A DNA stretch of 64,000 nucleotides from Rhodovulum tesquicola (lineage in GTDB: Bacteria; Pseudomonadota; Alphaproteobacteria; Rhodobacterales; Rhodobacteraceae): positions 1-64,000 of the forward strand of contig NZ_JAMYDV010000004.1 of the NCBI RefSeq assembly GCF_024128855.1, read 5' to 3'. The notes beneath the pieces are model-generated. The model had not been told where the DNA came from. It saw nothing but the letters and a program-made list of their open reading frames with translations, and did no database searches. The position numbers and the translations under genes were made by a program. Numbering within the stretch: position 1 is the first letter of the stretch; each line of letters starts with the position of its first letter. Positions 19,528 to 29,924 of this stretch are shown here, in pieces.

Positions 19528-20256
19528 CTAAACCTCCCGGCCCAGCATCCCGACCAGCCGCGCCCGGGCGCCGGGCAGGGGCTTGTCGCCCATCGCGGGC
19601 GCCAGCCATTTCTCCAGGAAATGCCCGGTCAGGCGCAGCCCCTCGGCAATCTCATGCGCCCGCACCGGACCCTGCCCCAACAGGCAGGGCGGCAGCGGCA
19701 GCAGACGATCCGCCCATTCGCCCGCCCCCGCGGCACTGACCGCGCGCCCCGTTTTCGGCGAGACATGAACCAGATCGTCGCGATCGCCCGTGACCGCGCA
19801 GCGCGAAAGATCCAGCCCGAAACCCATCTCGTCCAGCAGCGAAAGTTCCCAGCGCAGATAGGCAAGCGGCCAGGCATCGGCATGGCCGAGCAGGTCCAGC
19901 AACGTCACCGAGCGGGCGTAAAGCCCGGGATGCGGCGCCCGTTCGGGCAGGGAAAAGGACAACAGCGCCGTGATCGCGTTCAGCCCCGCCAGCGCGCGCG
20001 CATCCCTCATCACATGCGCCGCACGGCTGCGCACCGGTTCGACCGTGAAGGCGCCGATATGATCCTCAAGCCGCGCCTTCCAGTTCACGGACAGTTGCGT
20101 GCCGGGCTGCAACACGGGCGCCAGCCGCCGCCCCGCACCGCCCCGCACCACGCCCAGATGGCGGCCATGGCGGGCGGTGAACAGCTCCAGGATGGCCGCG
20201 CTTTCGCCATGGGGCCGCACACCCAGAACCGCGCCCTCGTCCCGCCACTCGATCAT
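19528..20256 (-). CDS. recO: DNA repair protein RecO
   Basis: A 242-residue protein. The N-terminal OB fold [20 protein letters not shown], with [20 protein letters not shown], and the alpha-helical C-terminal half are typical of RecO, which with RecR loads RecA on SSB-covered single-stranded DNA. The zinc-site cysteines of some RecO proteins are largely absent. Start ATG at 20256. It follows the DUF1491 gene on the same strand, with repeat copy 2 between them. Confidence 0.9.
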   Translation of the reverse strand: MIEWRDEGAVLGVRPHGESAAILELFTARHGRHLGVVRGGAGRRLAPVLQPGTQLSVNWKARLEDHIGAFTVEPVRSRAAHVMRDARALAGLNAITALLSFSLPERAPHPGLYARSVTLLDLLGHADAWPLAYLRWELSLLDEMGFGLDLSRCAVTGDRDDLVHVSPKTGRAVSAAGAGEWADRLLPLPPCLLGQGPVRAHEIAEGLRLTGHFLEKWLAPAMGDKPLPGARARLVGMLGREV

Positions 20257-20276
20257 CCGCGCGCGCGCCCTTGCCC

Positions 20277-20300
20277 CTTCTTCTTGGAAAAAATACCCAA
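20277..20300 (+). repeat. Dispersed 24-bp repeat, copy 2
   Basis: CTTCTTCTTGG then AAAAAATACCCAA; identical to copy 3 (31891-31914, other strand). It lies in the 57-bp gap between the DUF1491 and recO genes, antisense to their transcription. Confidence 0.8.
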
Positions 20301-20313
20301 ATCCTGCGGCCCG

Positions 20314-20646
20314 TCACGCAAAACCCGGCTCGTCCAGCAAATGCCGGCCGTCCCGATCCTCGACCTCGATCACCCAGATATCGGGATCGAAGCCGCGTTG
20401 GCGGGCCACGGCTGCGTCCACCGCGCGTTCGTCGCCTTCGGCCAGAACGATCCAGACCCGGTCGCCGCTGGACAGATCGAAGGACCGCTGAAACACCCGC
20501 GCCTGGCCGTCCAGCGTGTTCAGCTTGACCAGAACCGCGCCTGCCGTGTCGTCGCCATGGGCCACGACAAAGGCCGGGATGCCCGCCAGCCGCAGCCGGG
20601 CCAGATAGGCATGCACCCAGAACTCGGCGCTCAGGCGGGGTGACAT
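20314..20646 (-). CDS. DUF1491 family protein
   Basis: A 110-residue protein opening MSPRLSAEFWVHAYLARLRL and containing AGAVLVKLNTLDGQARVFQR and GFDPDIWVIEVEDRDGRHLL, as in the DUF1491 family common in alphaproteobacteria. No signal peptide, membrane segment or catalytic motif is evident. Probably cotranscribed with recO. Function unknown. Confidence 0.8.
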   Translation of the reverse strand: MSPRLSAEFWVHAYLARLRLAGIPAFVVAHGDDTAGAVLVKLNTLDGQARVFQRSFDLSSGDRVWIVLAEGDERAVDAAVARQRGFDPDIWVIEVEDRDGRHLLDEPGFA

Positions 20647-20715
20647 GCTGGCCTCTGGCCCCTGCCGCCACGCACGCTAGGTTCGCATTGATACGTCCAT
20701 AGACGAAAGCCCCCC

Positions 20716-20949
20716 ATGCTGGTCCTGCCGCGCTTCTCGAAACCGATCATCGCCGCCGCCATCGTGCTTGACATCATGGTGTTCCCCATGGGCCTGCGCG
20801 CCCTTCCGCTGGTGGTGCTGATGCTACTGGCCAATCTGGCGGTCTGCCTCGTGGTCTACTGGGCGATCCTCGGACATTTCTTCGCGCCAAAGCCGGGGGC
20901 GGATTCGGATCAGTCGCCGTCGCGGAAATCGAGCCCCATTTCCGAGTAG
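20716..20949 (+). CDS. Small two-helix membrane protein, hypothetical
   Basis: A 77-residue frame with one or two hydrophobic helices (IIAAAIVLDIMVFPMG and ALPLVVLMLLANLAVCLVVY) and a polar tail. The hydrophobic pattern is unlike a random shadow frame, which supports a real gene. The ribosome binding site is weak. Its last 40 bp overlap the 3' end of era on the opposite strand. Function unknown. Confidence 0.5.
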   Translation: MLVLPRFSKPIIAAAIVLDIMVFPMGLRALPLVVLMLLANLAVCLVVYWAILGHFFAPKPGADSDQSPSRKSSPISE

Positions 20950-21818
20950 CGCTCCGCCTCGTCCAGCCAGCCGGGCCGGACCTTGACCGTCAGGAACAGA
21001 TGCACGGGCCGACCGAGGAACTCGGCGATCTCGGCGCGGGCGGCCTGGCTGACGGATTTGATCGTCTCGCCCTTGTGGCCCAGCACGATGCCCTTGTGCC
21101 CGTCGCGGGCGACATAGACGATCTGGTCGATCCGGGTCGAACCGTCCTTGCGATCCTCCCAGGCCTCGGTCTCGACGGTCAGTTCGTAGGGCAGTTCCTG
21201 ATGCAGCCGCAGCGTCAGCTTTTCGCGCGTCATCTCGGCCGCGATCATCCGCATCGGCAGATCGGCGATCTGGTCCTCGGGGTAAAGCCACGGACCTTCG
21301 GGCAGGGTTTCGGCCAGCCATTCGCGCAGATCGTCCACGCCATGCCCCCGCTCGGCCGAGATCATGAAGCTGCGCGCAAAGGGATAGGCGTCGTTCAGGT
21401 CGGCCGACAGCGCAAGAAGCGCCTCGGCCTTCACCCGGTCGATCTTGTTGATGGCCAGCGCGACGGTCCGCCCCTCGGCCACCCGCTCGCGCAGCGTTTC
21501 GATTATCGCGTCAACGCCGGCCGTTCGGCCGCGATGCGCCTCGACCAGAAGCACCACGATATCGGCATCCGCGGCCCCGCCCCAGGCGGCGGCCACCATG
21601 GCGCGGTCCAGCCTGCGGCGCGGACGGAACAGACCCGGCGTGTCGACAAAGACGATCTGCGCCTCGCCCTCGATCGCCACGCCGCGGATGCGGGCGCGGG
21701 TGGTCTGAACCTTGTGGGTCACGATCGAGACCTTCGCCCCCACCATCCGGTTCAGAAGCGTGGACTTGCCCGCATTGGGCTCTCCGATCAGGGCAACGAA
21801 ACCCGCGCGCTGGGTCAT
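20910..21818 (-). CDS. era: GTPase Era
   Basis: A 302-residue GTPase that binds the 3' end of 16S rRNA and helps 30S assembly. G1 GEPNAGKSTLLN, G3 DTPGLF, G4 NKID, then the KH domain with VYVARDGHKGIVLGHKGETI. The start ATG at 21818 (MTQRAGFVALIG) gives the family length. It follows rnc with a 199-bp gap in which I see no gene. Confidence 0.95.
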   Translation of the reverse strand: MTQRAGFVALIGEPNAGKSTLLNRMVGAKVSIVTHKVQTTRARIRGVAIEGEAQIVFVDTPGLFRPRRRLDRAMVAAAWGGAADADIVVLLVEAHRGRTAGVDAIIETLRERVAEGRTVALAINKIDRVKAEALLALSADLNDAYPFARSFMISAERGHGVDDLREWLAETLPEGPWLYPEDQIADLPMRMIAAEMTREKLTLRLHQELPYELTVETEAWEDRKDGSTRIDQIVYVARDGHKGIVLGHKGETIKSVSQAARAEIAEFLGRPVHLFLTVKVRPGWLDEAERYSEMGLDFRDGD

Positions 21819-22017
21819 GGGATCCTCTTGACTGTTCCGGTCGCCATAGCGTGTTTCCGCCAGACGGACCATAGGCTTCGCTCGCCGCGCGCGACAGGCG
21901 TCGGCGGGTGGGCGTTCTTTCGCAGCACAGGACCACGCATCGCAGAACGGCCGGGAGCATAAAACGTCCAGCTCAGCCCACCTAGGGATCGCCCTGCCCC
22001 CCGGCCCCGCGCGCGTC

Positions 22018-22707
22018 CTAGCCCTCGTCCCCGCCAATCCGATCGAGCAGCGCCTTGGCGGCGGCCTGTTCCGCCTGGCGCTTGGCGCCCGCAGTGGCCT
22101 GCGCCTCCTCGCCGGTCGAAAGCCGCGCGGCGATGGTGAAGACCGGGGCATGGTCGGGGCCTTCGCGGGCGATCTCGACATAATGCGGCGGGGTCAGGCC
22201 GCGGGCCTGGGCCCATTCCTGCAACGCGGTCTTGGCGTCCCGGGAATCGGTTTCGACCGCGCCGATCCGCGTTCCCCAAAGCCGCAGGACCAGATCGCGC
22301 GCCGCCTCGAATCCGGCATCGCGATAGACCGCTGCGATCACCGCCTCCATCGCATCGGCCAGCAGCGCCTCCTTACGCCGACCGCCCGACATCATCTCGG
22401 AGCGGCCGAGTTTCAGCACCTCGCCCAGGCCGATCTCGCGCGCGACATCGGCGCAGGTCTCGCGCCGGACCAGCGCATTGAACCGCGGCGCAAGCTGGCC
22501 TTCGGTCGCGCCCTTGTCGGCCAGCAACAGCGCCTCGGCCATCACCAGGCCCAGGATCCGGTCGCCCAGGAATTCCAGCCGCTGATTGTCCGGCCGGGTC
22601 GGGCTGGACAGCGAGGAATGGGTCAGCGCGCGCACCAGCAGTTCAGGCCGGGCAAAGCTGTGGCCCAGGCGTCCGCTGAACGCGGCAAGTTCGGCCGACA
22701 GCTTCAC
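22018..22707 (-). CDS. rnc: Ribonuclease III
   Basis: A 229-residue double-strand-specific RNase for rRNA and mRNA processing. The signature [20 protein letters not shown] holds catalytic acidic residues, with [20 protein letters not shown] as the second acidic site, and a C-terminal dsRNA-binding domain from [14 protein letters not shown]. The GTG start at 22707 is chosen because the family N-terminus ([17 protein letters not shown]) begins there and it lies 5 bp after the lepB stop. The lepB-rnc-era order is conserved. Confidence 0.95.
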   Translation of the reverse strand: MKLSAELAAFSGRLGHSFARPELLVRALTHSSLSSPTRPDNQRLEFLGDRILGLVMAEALLLADKGATEGQLAPRFNALVRRETCADVAREIGLGEVLKLGRSEMMSGGRRKEALLADAMEAVIAAVYRDAGFEAARDLVLRLWGTRIGAVETDSRDAKTALQEWAQARGLTPPHYVEIAREGPDHAPVFTIAARLSTGEEAQATAGAKRQAEQAAAKALLDRIGGDEG

Positions 22708-22712
22708 GCGAC

Positions 22713-23504
22713 TCACTCGATCTTCTTGAAGAACCGGTCGGGCCGCCAGGTCCAGACGAAGAACAGCGACCGCCCCGCGGACGAGAACATCACCCGGTCC
22801 GCGCGCCCGATCAGGTTCTCGGCCGGCACGAAGCCGACACCGCCATTGGCGCGCGCATAGCGGCTGTCCTGGCTGTTGTCGCGGTTGTCGCCCATGAAGA
22901 AGTAATGCCCCTCGGGCACGGTAAAGAGCGGCGTGTTGTCCGAGAAAAACCCGTCGCGAAGGTTCAGGATGTTGTGCGACGCCCCGCCGGGCAGCGTTTC
23001 GCGATAGCGCGACTTGGTGCAGGTGCCGCCCTCGCCCACCGGCGCGTTCTCGCATTGCGGATAATAGCCCATTGGCCCCTGGCGGTCATAGACCTCCTCG
23101 AACTGGCCTGCGGGTTTCACATCGACCGGGGCGCCGTTGAGATAGAGCAACCCCTCACGCATCTGCACCGTGTCGCCGGGCATCCCGATCAGCCGCTTGA
23201 TGAAATCCGATCCGTTCACCGGATGGCGGAACACCACGACATCGCCGCGTTCGGGTTCCGAGGAGAGGAGCCGACCCTCGAAGGGGCACATCGAGAACGG
23301 GCAGGAATAGCGCGAATAGCCATAGGCCATCTTGTTGACGAACAGGAAATCGCCGATCAGCAGCGTGTCCTTCATGCTGCCCGAGGGGATCCAGAACGGC
23401 TGGAAGAACAGGGTGCGGAAGATCCCCGCGATCACGAGTGCCCAGAAGATGGTCTTGATCGTCTCGACCAGACCGCCATCCTTCTTTTCGCCCGCCTTCG
23501 CCAT
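22713..23504 (-). CDS. lepB: Signal peptidase I
   Basis: A 263-residue membrane protease that removes signal peptides. A single N-terminal transmembrane helix ([17 protein letters not shown]) precedes [20 protein letters not shown] with the catalytic Ser. [14 protein letters not shown] holds the catalytic Lys, and [15 protein letters not shown] is the conserved box E. It heads the lepB-rnc pair. Confidence 0.95.
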   Translation of the reverse strand: MAKAGEKKDGGLVETIKTIFWALVIAGIFRTLFFQPFWIPSGSMKDTLLIGDFLFVNKMAYGYSRYSCPFSMCPFEGRLLSSEPERGDVVVFRHPVNGSDFIKRLIGMPGDTVQMREGLLYLNGAPVDVKPAGQFEEVYDRQGPMGYYPQCENAPVGEGGTCTKSRYRETLPGGASHNILNLRDGFFSDNTPLFTVPEGHYFFMGDNRDNSQDSRYARANGGVGFVPAENLIGRADRVMFSSAGRSLFFVWTWRPDRFFKKIE

Positions 23505-23591
23505 CTGCCCGATCCTGCCCCTTGTGTAAGCCCCCGCTTCATGCGCGGGCGGGCCGGGGCTGTCAAGGCGACGGCCCGACCCCGGCCGCCG

Positions 23592-23993
23592 TCACGGGCA
23601 GGGACGCGCCTCGATCACCACGAAAGCCTGCGCCCAGGGGTGATCGTCGGTCAGCGAGACATGCACGACCGCCTCGTGGCCCTCGGGCGTCATCTCGGCC
23701 AGCCGCTCGGCCGCCCAGCCGGTCAACCGCATCACCGGCTGGCCGGTCTGAAGATTGGCCACCGACATGTCCTTCCAGGCGATGCCCATGCGCAGCCCGG
23801 TGCCCAGCGCCTTGGAACAGGCCTCCTTGGCGGCCCAGCGCTTCGCATAGGTGCCCGCCACATCGGCGCGGCGCTCGGCCTTCTGCTGTTCGGCCTCGGT
23901 GAAGACCCGGTTGCGGAAACGGTCGCCGAAGCGCTCCAGCGTCTGCTGGACCCGCTCGATATTGGCCAGATCGGTGCCGATGCCGAGGATCAT
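23592..23993 (-). CDS. acpS: Holo-[acyl-carrier-protein] synthase
   Basis: A 133-residue phosphopantetheinyl transferase that activates ACP with coenzyme [21 protein letters not shown] has the metal-binding Asp, and [20 protein letters not shown] is the second signature. The ATG at 23993 gives the family N-terminus. Between pdxJ and lepB as in many alphaproteobacteria. Confidence 0.94.
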   Translation of the reverse strand: MILGIGTDLANIERVQQTLERFGDRFRNRVFTEAEQQKAERRADVAGTYAKRWAAKEACSKALGTGLRMGIAWKDMSVANLQTGQPVMRLTGWAAERLAEMTPEGHEAVVHVSLTDDHPWAQAFVVIEARPCP

Positions 23994-24009
23994 CGGGCAG
24001 CGCCTGCGG

Positions 24010-24759
24010 TCACGTCCGCGCCTCGTCCATGCAGCGACGCATCCGTTCGATGGCAGGCCCAAGTCCGAGGAAGATCGCCTCGCCGATCAGGAAATGGCCG
24101 ATATTCAGTTCCCTGACCTGCGGAAAGGCCGCGACCGGTCCGACAGTGTCATAGGTCAGCCCGTGACCGGCATGAACCTCCAGCCCCAGGCCGTCGGCAT
24201 GCGCCGCCATGGCGCGCAGCCGTTCGAGTTCGGCATCGCGCTCGTCGAAGCGGCCTTCGGCATGCAGGTCGCAATAGGCGCCGGTATGCAGTTCGACCAC
24301 CGCCGCGCCGATCCGGGCCGCGGCCTCGACCTGGGCAAGATCGGCGGCAATGAAGATCGACACCCGGCAGCCCGCATCGCGCAGCGGCGCGATGAAATGC
24401 GCGAGCCGGTTCTCGTCCTGCGCAACATCCAGGCCGCCTTCCGTGGTGCGTTCCTCGCGCTTTTCGGGCACAAGGCAGACCGCGTGCGGCCGATGCCGCA
24501 GGGCGATCGCCTGCATCTCGTCGGTGGCGGCCATTTCCAGGTTCAACGGCACCCTCAGCGCGGCCATCAAACCGTCGATATCGGCATCCGAGATATGCCG
24601 GCGATCCTCGCGCAGATGGGCGGTGATGCCGTCGGCGCCCGCCTCCTCGGCCAGAAGCGCCGCCCGGATCGGATCGGGATAGGCCGACCCACGGGCGTTC
24701 CTGACGGTCGCCACGTGGTCGATATTCACGCCCAGCCGAAGATGCGTGCCGTCCGCCAT
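24010..24759 (-). CDS. pdxJ: Pyridoxine 5'-phosphate synthase
   Basis: A 249-residue TIM-barrel enzyme that condenses 1-deoxyxylulose 5-phosphate with 3-amino-1-hydroxyacetone phosphate in vitamin B6 synthesis. It opens [20 protein letters not shown] and carries [42 protein letters not shown] and [13 protein letters not shown], all PdxJ blocks. The stop lies 16 bp before acpS. Confidence 0.96.
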   Translation of the reverse strand: MADGTHLRLGVNIDHVATVRNARGSAYPDPIRAALLAEEAGADGITAHLREDRRHISDADIDGLMAALRVPLNLEMAATDEMQAIALRHRPHAVCLVPEKREERTTEGGLDVAQDENRLAHFIAPLRDAGCRVSIFIAADLAQVEAAARIGAAVVELHTGAYCDLHAEGRFDERDAELERLRAMAAHADGLGLEVHAGHGLTYDTVGPVAAFPQVRELNIGHFLIGEAIFLGLGPAIERMRRCMDEART

Positions 24760-24788
24760 GTCCTTGCCCCCTTGTTCCCTGTCCGGCC

Positions 24789-25433
24789 TCAGGGCCGGTC
24801 GTCGGCCTTGCCCGCCTTTTGGCGCAGTTCGGCCAGTTTCTCCTTCAGCCGCCCGCGGCGGCGATTCTGGTATGCGGCGATCACCGGAACGCTGAGGTAG
24901 TAGGCCACCAGCCCCGCGGCAATCCCCGGCGCGATCCCGCCGATCAGATAGGGCAGGAACAGCTCGTGATAGAACTGGCCCAGCTTGGCCCAGTTCGCCT
25001 CGGCCCCGGTGAAGACCGCCACGAGATTGTCCAGAAGATCCTCGCCCGCGCCGCGGAACTTGGCGACCAGCGTGGTCTCGCTGGGTTCGTCGAAGCGGCT
25101 GCCGAGCAGGAAATGCCCGGTCTTCAGAGAGACCATCGCGATCGGCACATAGGTCAGCGGGTTGCCGAAGAGCGTGGACAGCAGCGCGGCCAGGATGTTG
25201 CCGCGCAGCCCCCAGGCGATCAGGGCGGCGAGGAAGAAGTGCAGACCGTAAAGCGGCGTGAAGCTGACGAAGACACCCGCGAAGATGCCCCGCGCGATCT
25301 TTTGCGGCGTGTCCGGAAGGCGGCGCACCCGGTGGGTGATATAGTACAGCGCCCGCCCCCATCCGCCGCGCGGATAGACGCTGTCCAGCATGACCCGGCC
25401 GAACTTTCGCTTGTCGCGGCGCTTGAACACCAA
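24789..25433 (-). CDS. DUF2062 domain membrane protein
   Basis: A 214-residue protein with the DUF2062 core [40 protein letters not shown] and [20 protein letters not shown], plus a later membrane segment and a basic tail ([20 protein letters not shown]). About three hydrophobic segments. The role is unknown. It sits between the stringent-response gene and pdxJ in the same direction. Confidence 0.85.
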   Translation of the reverse strand: MVFKRRDKRKFGRVMLDSVYPRGGWGRALYYITHRVRRLPDTPQKIARGIFAGVFVSFTPLYGLHFFLAALIAWGLRGNILAALLSTLFGNPLTYVPIAMVSLKTGHFLLGSRFDEPSETTLVAKFRGAGEDLLDNLVAVFTGAEANWAKLGQFYHELFLPYLIGGIAPGIAAGLVAYYLSVPVIAAYQNRRRGRLKEKLAELRQKAGKADDRP

Positions 25434-25461
25434 GCCGGTCGTCCTCGTGTGCGGGCGGCCG

Positions 25462-27582
25462 TCACTCGGCGCGCTCGGGGTTCCGATACCGTTCTATCTC
25501 GGCGACATCGCTTTCCGCCTCAAGGGCGGTCATCACGGTGTGAAGATGTTCGACGTCCCGCAGGTCAACCTGAATCAGCAAACGGTAAAAATCCGGCTTC
25601 TTGTCGACGAATTCCATGTCGGAAATATTGGCCTTCTGTTCTCCGATCAGGGTGCAGATGCGCCCCAGCACGCCCGCATCGTTACGGATCGTGATGTAAA
25701 GCCCGACGCTGTGCACCGCCGGGTGCTTGCCCGAATGCCAGTGCAGGTCGATCCAGCGGTCGGGCTGGTCCTCGAACCTTTCCAGCACCGGGCAGTCGAT
25801 GGCATGCACCACCACCCCGCGCCCGCGCCAGGTGATGCCCACGATCCGCTCACCCGGCACCGGCTGGCAGCAGGGCGCGCGGGCAAAGGTCTCGTCGGGC
25901 GACAGTCCCACGACCGCCCGGCTTGCGTCGATCTCGTCGCCGCGGGCGGTGGCGAGTTCGGGATAAAGCGCCTCGACCACGTCCTGGGCGCGCAATTCGG
26001 CCGAACCGAGCCGGGCCAGCAGTTCGCCCGCGCCACTGAGCCCGAAGCTGCGCGCGGCCGTCCTCAGCGCCTTTTCGGTCGACCGCTTGCCCACATGGTC
26101 GAAGGCCACCCGCGCCAGTTCGCGGCCAAGCTTGATGTAACGCTCGCGATCTTCCTCGCGCAGCGACTTGCGGATCGCGGCCTTGGCCCGTCCCGTCACC
26201 ACGATGTCGATCCAGGTCGCCTGCGGGCGCTGGCCCTCGGCGGTGATGATCTCGACCGATTGCCCGTTCTTCAGCCGCGTCCACAGCGGCACGCGGATGC
26301 CGTCCACCTTGGCGCCGACGCAGGAATCGCCGATCCGCGTGTGGATGGCGTAGGCGTAGTCCAGCGGCGTCGCCCCCCGGGGCAGCTTGATCACATCGCC
26401 CTTGGGCGTGAAGCAGAACACCTGGTCGGTATACATCTCCAGCTTGACATGCTCGAGGAACTCGTCGTGATCCTCGGCATTCTCGAAGCGTTCGGTCAGG
26501 GATGCCAGCCACTTGGCCGGATCGACCGCAAAGGGGTTCTCGGCCCGGACACCGTCGCGATAGGACCAGTGCGCCGCGACGCCCGCCTCGGCCACCTCGT
26601 GCATCTGGCGGGTGCGGATCTGCACCTCGACGCGCTTGCCGTCGCGGCCCGAAACCGTGGTCTGGATCGAGCGGTAGCCGTTCGACTTGGGCTGGCTGAT
26701 ATAGTCCTTGAACCGGCCCGGCACCGCGCGCCAGCGGCGGTGGATCGCGCCCAGCACCCGGTAGCAATCGCCCTCGGTCTCGGTGATGACGCGGAAACCG
26801 TAGATGTCGGACAGCCGCGAGAAGCCCTGCTGCTTCTCTTCCATCTTGCGCCAGATCGAATAGGGCTTCTTGGCGCGGCCGAAGACATCGGCCTCCACCC
26901 CCTCGCGTTCCAGTTCCTTGCGGATGTCCTGGGTGATCTTCTGGATCACGTCGCCCGATTCGCGTTGCAGCGTGATGAAGCGGCGCATGATCGAGTTGCG
27001 CGCCTCGGGGTTCAGCACGCGGAAGGCCAGATCCTCCAGTTCCTCGCGCATCCACTGCATGCCCATCCGGCCGGCAAGCGGCGCGAAGATGTCCATCGTC
27101 TCGTGGCTCTTGCGGACCTGCTTTTCATGCGGCAGCGACTTGATCGTGCGCATGTTGTGCAGCCGGTCGGCGAGTTTCACCAGAATCACCCGCAGATCCT
27201 TGGACATCGCCATGAACAGCTTGCGGAAATTCTCGGCCTGCTTGGTCTCGGAAGAGGACAGCTGCAGGTTGGTCAGCTTGGTCACGCCATCGACCAGTTC
27301 CGCGACCTCGTGGCCGAACAGCCGCTCGACCTCGGAATAGGTGGATTTCGTGTCCTCGATCGTGTCGTGCAGAAGCGCGGTGATGATCGTGGCGTCGTCC
27401 AGGCGTTGTTCGGTCAGGATCGCGGCGACCGAAACAGGGTGGGTGAAATATTCCTCGCCCGAGCGGCGCAGCTGACCGGCATGCATCTCGCGCCCATAGG
27501 CATAGGCACGACGGATCAGATCCTCGTCGGTTCTGGGATTGTAGTTGCGCACCAGCGAGATCAGGTCTTCGACGTCGATCAT
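25462..27582 (-). CDS. Bifunctional (p)ppGpp synthetase/hydrolase, RelA/SpoT family
   Basis: A 706-residue Rel protein controlling the stringent response. The hydrolase domain has HPVSVAAILTEQRLDD and ALLHDTIEDT (the HD pair), so hydrolysis appears intact. The synthetase domain has YGFRVITETEGDCYRVLGAI and QPKSNGYRSIQTTV. Then a TGS domain (CFTPKGDVIKLPRGATPLDY) and a C-terminal ACT domain. It is the only such gene in the window. It follows rpoZ by 46 bp; omega is known to bind ppGpp in RNA polymerase. Confidence 0.95.
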   Translation of the reverse strand: MIDVEDLISLVRNYNPRTDEDLIRRAYAYGREMHAGQLRRSGEEYFTHPVSVAAILTEQRLDDATIITALLHDTIEDTKSTYSEVERLFGHEVAELVDGVTKLTNLQLSSSETKQAENFRKLFMAMSKDLRVILVKLADRLHNMRTIKSLPHEKQVRKSHETMDIFAPLAGRMGMQWMREELEDLAFRVLNPEARNSIMRRFITLQRESGDVIQKITQDIRKELEREGVEADVFGRAKKPYSIWRKMEEKQQGFSRLSDIYGFRVITETEGDCYRVLGAIHRRWRAVPGRFKDYISQPKSNGYRSIQTTVSGRDGKRVEVQIRTRQMHEVAEAGVAAHWSYRDGVRAENPFAVDPAKWLASLTERFENAEDHDEFLEHVKLEMYTDQVFCFTPKGDVIKLPRGATPLDYAYAIHTRIGDSCVGAKVDGIRVPLWTRLKNGQSVEIITAEGQRPQATWIDIVVTGRAKAAIRKSLREEDRERYIKLGRELARVAFDHVGKRSTEKALRTAARSFGLSGAGELLARLGSAELRAQDVVEALYPELATARGDEIDASRAVVGLSPDETFARAPCCQPVPGERIVGITWRGRGVVVHAIDCPVLERFEDQPDRWIDLHWHSGKHPAVHSVGLYITIRNDAGVLGRICTLIGEQKANISDMEFVDKKPDFYRLLIQVDLRDVEHLHTVMTALEAESDVAEIERYRNPERAE

Positions 27583-27628
27583 CCGGCGGCAAATCCAGGG
27601 GGGCGCAGCAAGGGGCGCGCCCCGGGGG

Positions 27629-27985
27629 TCAACGCTGTGCCTGCGCTTCCATCAGGGCGCGCAGCAGCTTCTCTTCCGACATGTCGTCATCCGACGGACG
27701 GTCGGGCATCCCGCCGCCCATGAGCAGCGCCATGGAATCCTCTTCGGGCTCGTCAACCTCGATCTGGGTCTGGTTGGCCTCGATCATCCGCTCGCGCAGC
27801 TCGTCGGCCGACTGGGTTTCCTCGGCGATTTCGCGCAGCGCGACGACGGGGTTCTTGTCGTTGTCGCGGTCGATGGTCAGCGCGCCGCCGGCCGCGATCT
27901 CGCGCGCCCGATGCGACGCGAGCAGAACCAGTTCGAACCGGTTCGGAACCTTGTCAACGCAATCTTCTACCGTCACGCGGGCCAT
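27629..27985 (-). CDS. rpoZ: RNA polymerase omega subunit
   Basis: A 118-residue subunit opening [20 protein letters not shown], with [14 protein letters not shown] and [12 protein letters not shown], the omega core. It stabilises the beta' subunit and forms part of a ppGpp-binding site. The acidic tail is usual in alphaproteobacteria. The ATG at 27985 is preferred to an upstream in-frame ATG because it starts the conserved core. Confidence 0.95.
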   Translation of the reverse strand: MARVTVEDCVDKVPNRFELVLLASHRAREIAAGGALTIDRDNDKNPVVALREIAEETQSADELRERMIEANQTQIEVDEPEEDSMALLMGGGMPDRPSDDDMSEEKLLRALMEAQAQR

Positions 27986-28022
27986 GGCGCACTCCGATCC
28001 CTGGGAGATTGAAGCCCCCCTT

Positions 28023-28661
28023 CTATTGGGTCTCAAATGACTTGACAAGGGCGGAAAGACTCTCCCACGGCCCCGAAATCGGAACAATCGCGGCCTTCTC
28101 CGCCTCGGGCAGGGCCGCCAGCATCTGGCGCACGGTCCGCCCCAGGATCGGATGGCACCAGTCGGGTGAGATCTCGGCCAGCGGCACCAGCACGAAGGCG
28201 CGGTCCTGCAGGCGGGGATGGGGCAGGATCAGACCGTCGGGGGCCTGCGTCGCCTGCTCCTCGGCGGGAAGGTCGCGCCAGCGGGTCTGGGTCTCCACGT
28301 CGGGCAGCACCAGATCGCCCAGCGCGATAAGGTCAAGATCCAGGGGGCGCGGCCCCCAACGGTCGCGGCGCACGCGCCCAAAGGTCGCCTCGACCGCGTG
28401 CAGGCGCGCGAGGATCGCGTCGGGCGGCAGCGTGGTCTCGATCTCGGCCACCGCATTCACGAAATCGGGACCGCTGCCCGGAGGCCAGCATGGTGTATGA
28501 TAAAATTTACTGATTCTCGTGATCCGAATCGCTTGGCTGTCCAGCGCCGCAAGCGCGCTGGCAAGTGTCTTCTGCAGGGGGTCGGCGCCGACCGCGACGT
28601 TCGTTCCCAGCGCAACCTGTCCTTTTGGACGGGTTTTTGCATGATTTCCCGGTTGCGGCAT
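28023..28661 (-). CDS. folK: 2-amino-4-hydroxy-6-hydroxymethyldihydropteridine diphosphokinase
   Basis: A 212-residue folate enzyme (HPPK) that pyrophosphorylates 6-hydroxymethyl-dihydropterin. [55 protein letters not shown] (active-site Arg and Asp) and [19 protein letters not shown] are the family blocks. The N-terminus is slightly longer than usual. It is upstream of rpoZ and divergent from the NYN gene. Confidence 0.93.
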   Translation of the reverse strand: MPQPGNHAKTRPKGQVALGTNVAVGADPLQKTLASALAALDSQAIRITRISKFYHTPCWPPGSGPDFVNAVAEIETTLPPDAILARLHAVEATFGRVRRDRWGPRPLDLDLIALGDLVLPDVETQTRWRDLPAEEQATQAPDGLILPHPRLQDRAFVLVPLAEISPDWCHPILGRTVRQMLAALPEAEKAAIVPISGPWESLSALVKSFETQ

Positions 28662-28775
28662 CGGCCTCCATCCTTAGATTTCAGGGGGTGCCCCTCAGCG
28701 CTTTGTATTTCAGTGCGCATTGTTCCAAACCACTCACGACCCCTGGCTGACGGGCATATTACGGAAGGAGCCCGA

Positions 28776-29351
28776 ATGTTTTACAGAGATGAACGGCTGG
28801 CGCTATTCATCGACGGCTCGAATCTCTACGCAGCCGCGAGGGCGCTGGAGTTCGACATCGATTACAAGCTGTTACGCCAGGAATTCATGCGCCGTGGCAA
28901 GTTGCTGCGCGCATTCTACTACACTGCCCTGCTGGACAACGACGACTATTCGCCGATCCGGCCCCTTGTCGACTGGCTGAACTACAACGGCTTCACCATG
29001 GTGACGAAGCCCGCGAAGGAATACACCGACAGCCAGGGCCGCCGGAAGGTCAAGGGCAACATGGATATCGAACTGACGGTCGATGCCATGGAACTGGCGC
29101 CAAGGGTCGATCATATCGTGCTTTTCTCGGGCGATGGCGATTTCAGGCCGCTGGTCGAGAGCCTGCAGAGGCAGGGTGTGCGGGTGTCGGTCGTCTCGAC
29201 GATCCGAAGTTCGCCGCCGATGATCGCGGACGAGCTGCGCCGCCAGGCCGACAACTTCATCGAGCTCGACGAGCTGAAAGAGGTGATCGGCCGCCCGCCG
29301 CGCGAACCGCGCAACTTCGACCAGCGGGCCGAGGCCCAGCAGGACAGCTGA
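28776..29351 (+). CDS. NYN domain protein (LabA/DUF88 type, PIN-like nuclease)
   Basis: A 191-residue protein. LALFIDGSNLYAAARAL with the first Asp, KGNMDIELTVDAMELAP and VLFSGDGDFRPLVESLQRQG match the acidic pocket of NYN/PIN-like RNases. Such proteins are thought to act on RNA; in cyanobacteria LabA affects clock output. A good ribosome binding site (GGAAGGAG) lies 6 nt before the ATG at 28776. The substrate is unknown. Confidence 0.85.
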   Translation: MFYRDERLALFIDGSNLYAAARALEFDIDYKLLRQEFMRRGKLLRAFYYTALLDNDDYSPIRPLVDWLNYNGFTMVTKPAKEYTDSQGRRKVKGNMDIELTVDAMELAPRVDHIVLFSGDGDFRPLVESLQRQGVRVSVVSTIRSSPPMIADELRRQADNFIELDELKEVIGRPPREPRNFDQRAEAQQDS

Positions 29352-29416
29352 GCAGGTGGGCCGGTCTTTCGCCGGCCTGCCCGCGACGCCGGACCGCCAG
29401 CGCATGACCTGACGAG

Positions 29417-29863
29417 ATGCCCGGCCTAGAGACCCTCGCCCAGCTTGGCATACTGTTTCTTGCCGCCTTCGGCGCGGCCACGATCCTGCCGTTTCAGTCC
29501 GAGCTGGTCTTTGTCGCCCTGCAACTGGCCGGCCGGGTCGATCTCGGCTGGCTGCTGCTGGTCGCGAGCGTGGGCAACGTGCTGGGCTCGGTGGTGAACT
29601 ATGTGCTCGGGATATGGATCGAACATTTTCGTGGCCGTCGCTGGTTTCCGGTCAGCGAGAGGCAGCTTGACCGCGCGCAGCACTGGTACAATCGGTGGGG
29701 CGTTTGGACGCTGCTGTTGAGCTGGGCACCGCTGGGCGACGGGTTCACCGTGGTCGCGGGCATGATGCGCACGCCGCTCTGGCTGTTCCTGACCCTCGTC
29801 ACGATCGCCAAGACCGGGCGATATGCCGCGCTTGCCTGGGCCACCGCGGCGGCTGCGGGATAG
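29417..29863 (+). CDS. YqaA family membrane protein (DedA-like)
   Basis: A 148-residue protein with four or so hydrophobic segments. [40 protein letters not shown] and [20 protein letters not shown] are typical of the YqaA/SNARE-associated (DedA-like) family, whose members influence membrane lipid homeostasis. 66 bp after the NYN gene stop; a GC hairpin lies between them near 29354-29382. Confidence 0.82.
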   Translation: MPGLETLAQLGILFLAAFGAATILPFQSELVFVALQLAGRVDLGWLLLVASVGNVLGSVVNYVLGIWIEHFRGRRWFPVSERQLDRAQHWYNRWGVWTLLLSWAPLGDGFTVVAGMMRTPLWLFLTLVTIAKTGRYAALAWATAAAAG

Positions 29864-29924
29864 GGCCGGGACTGGACGAAAAACGCCTGCGGGGTTACCT
29901 CTTGGACGGACAGGAGAAACGCCC

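Noticed and set aside
21819-22017. Possible small RNA or gene between rnc and era
   Set aside because: No ORF with coding character, no promoter-terminator pair and no tRNA-like fold seen.
25390-27723. Long plus-strand frame opposite relA/spoT
   Set aside because: Shadow of the Rel gene; no family resemblance and no ribosome binding site.
29354-29382. GC hairpin after the NYN gene as a terminator
   Set aside because: The stem is plausible but no T-run follows, so it is mentioned only as context.
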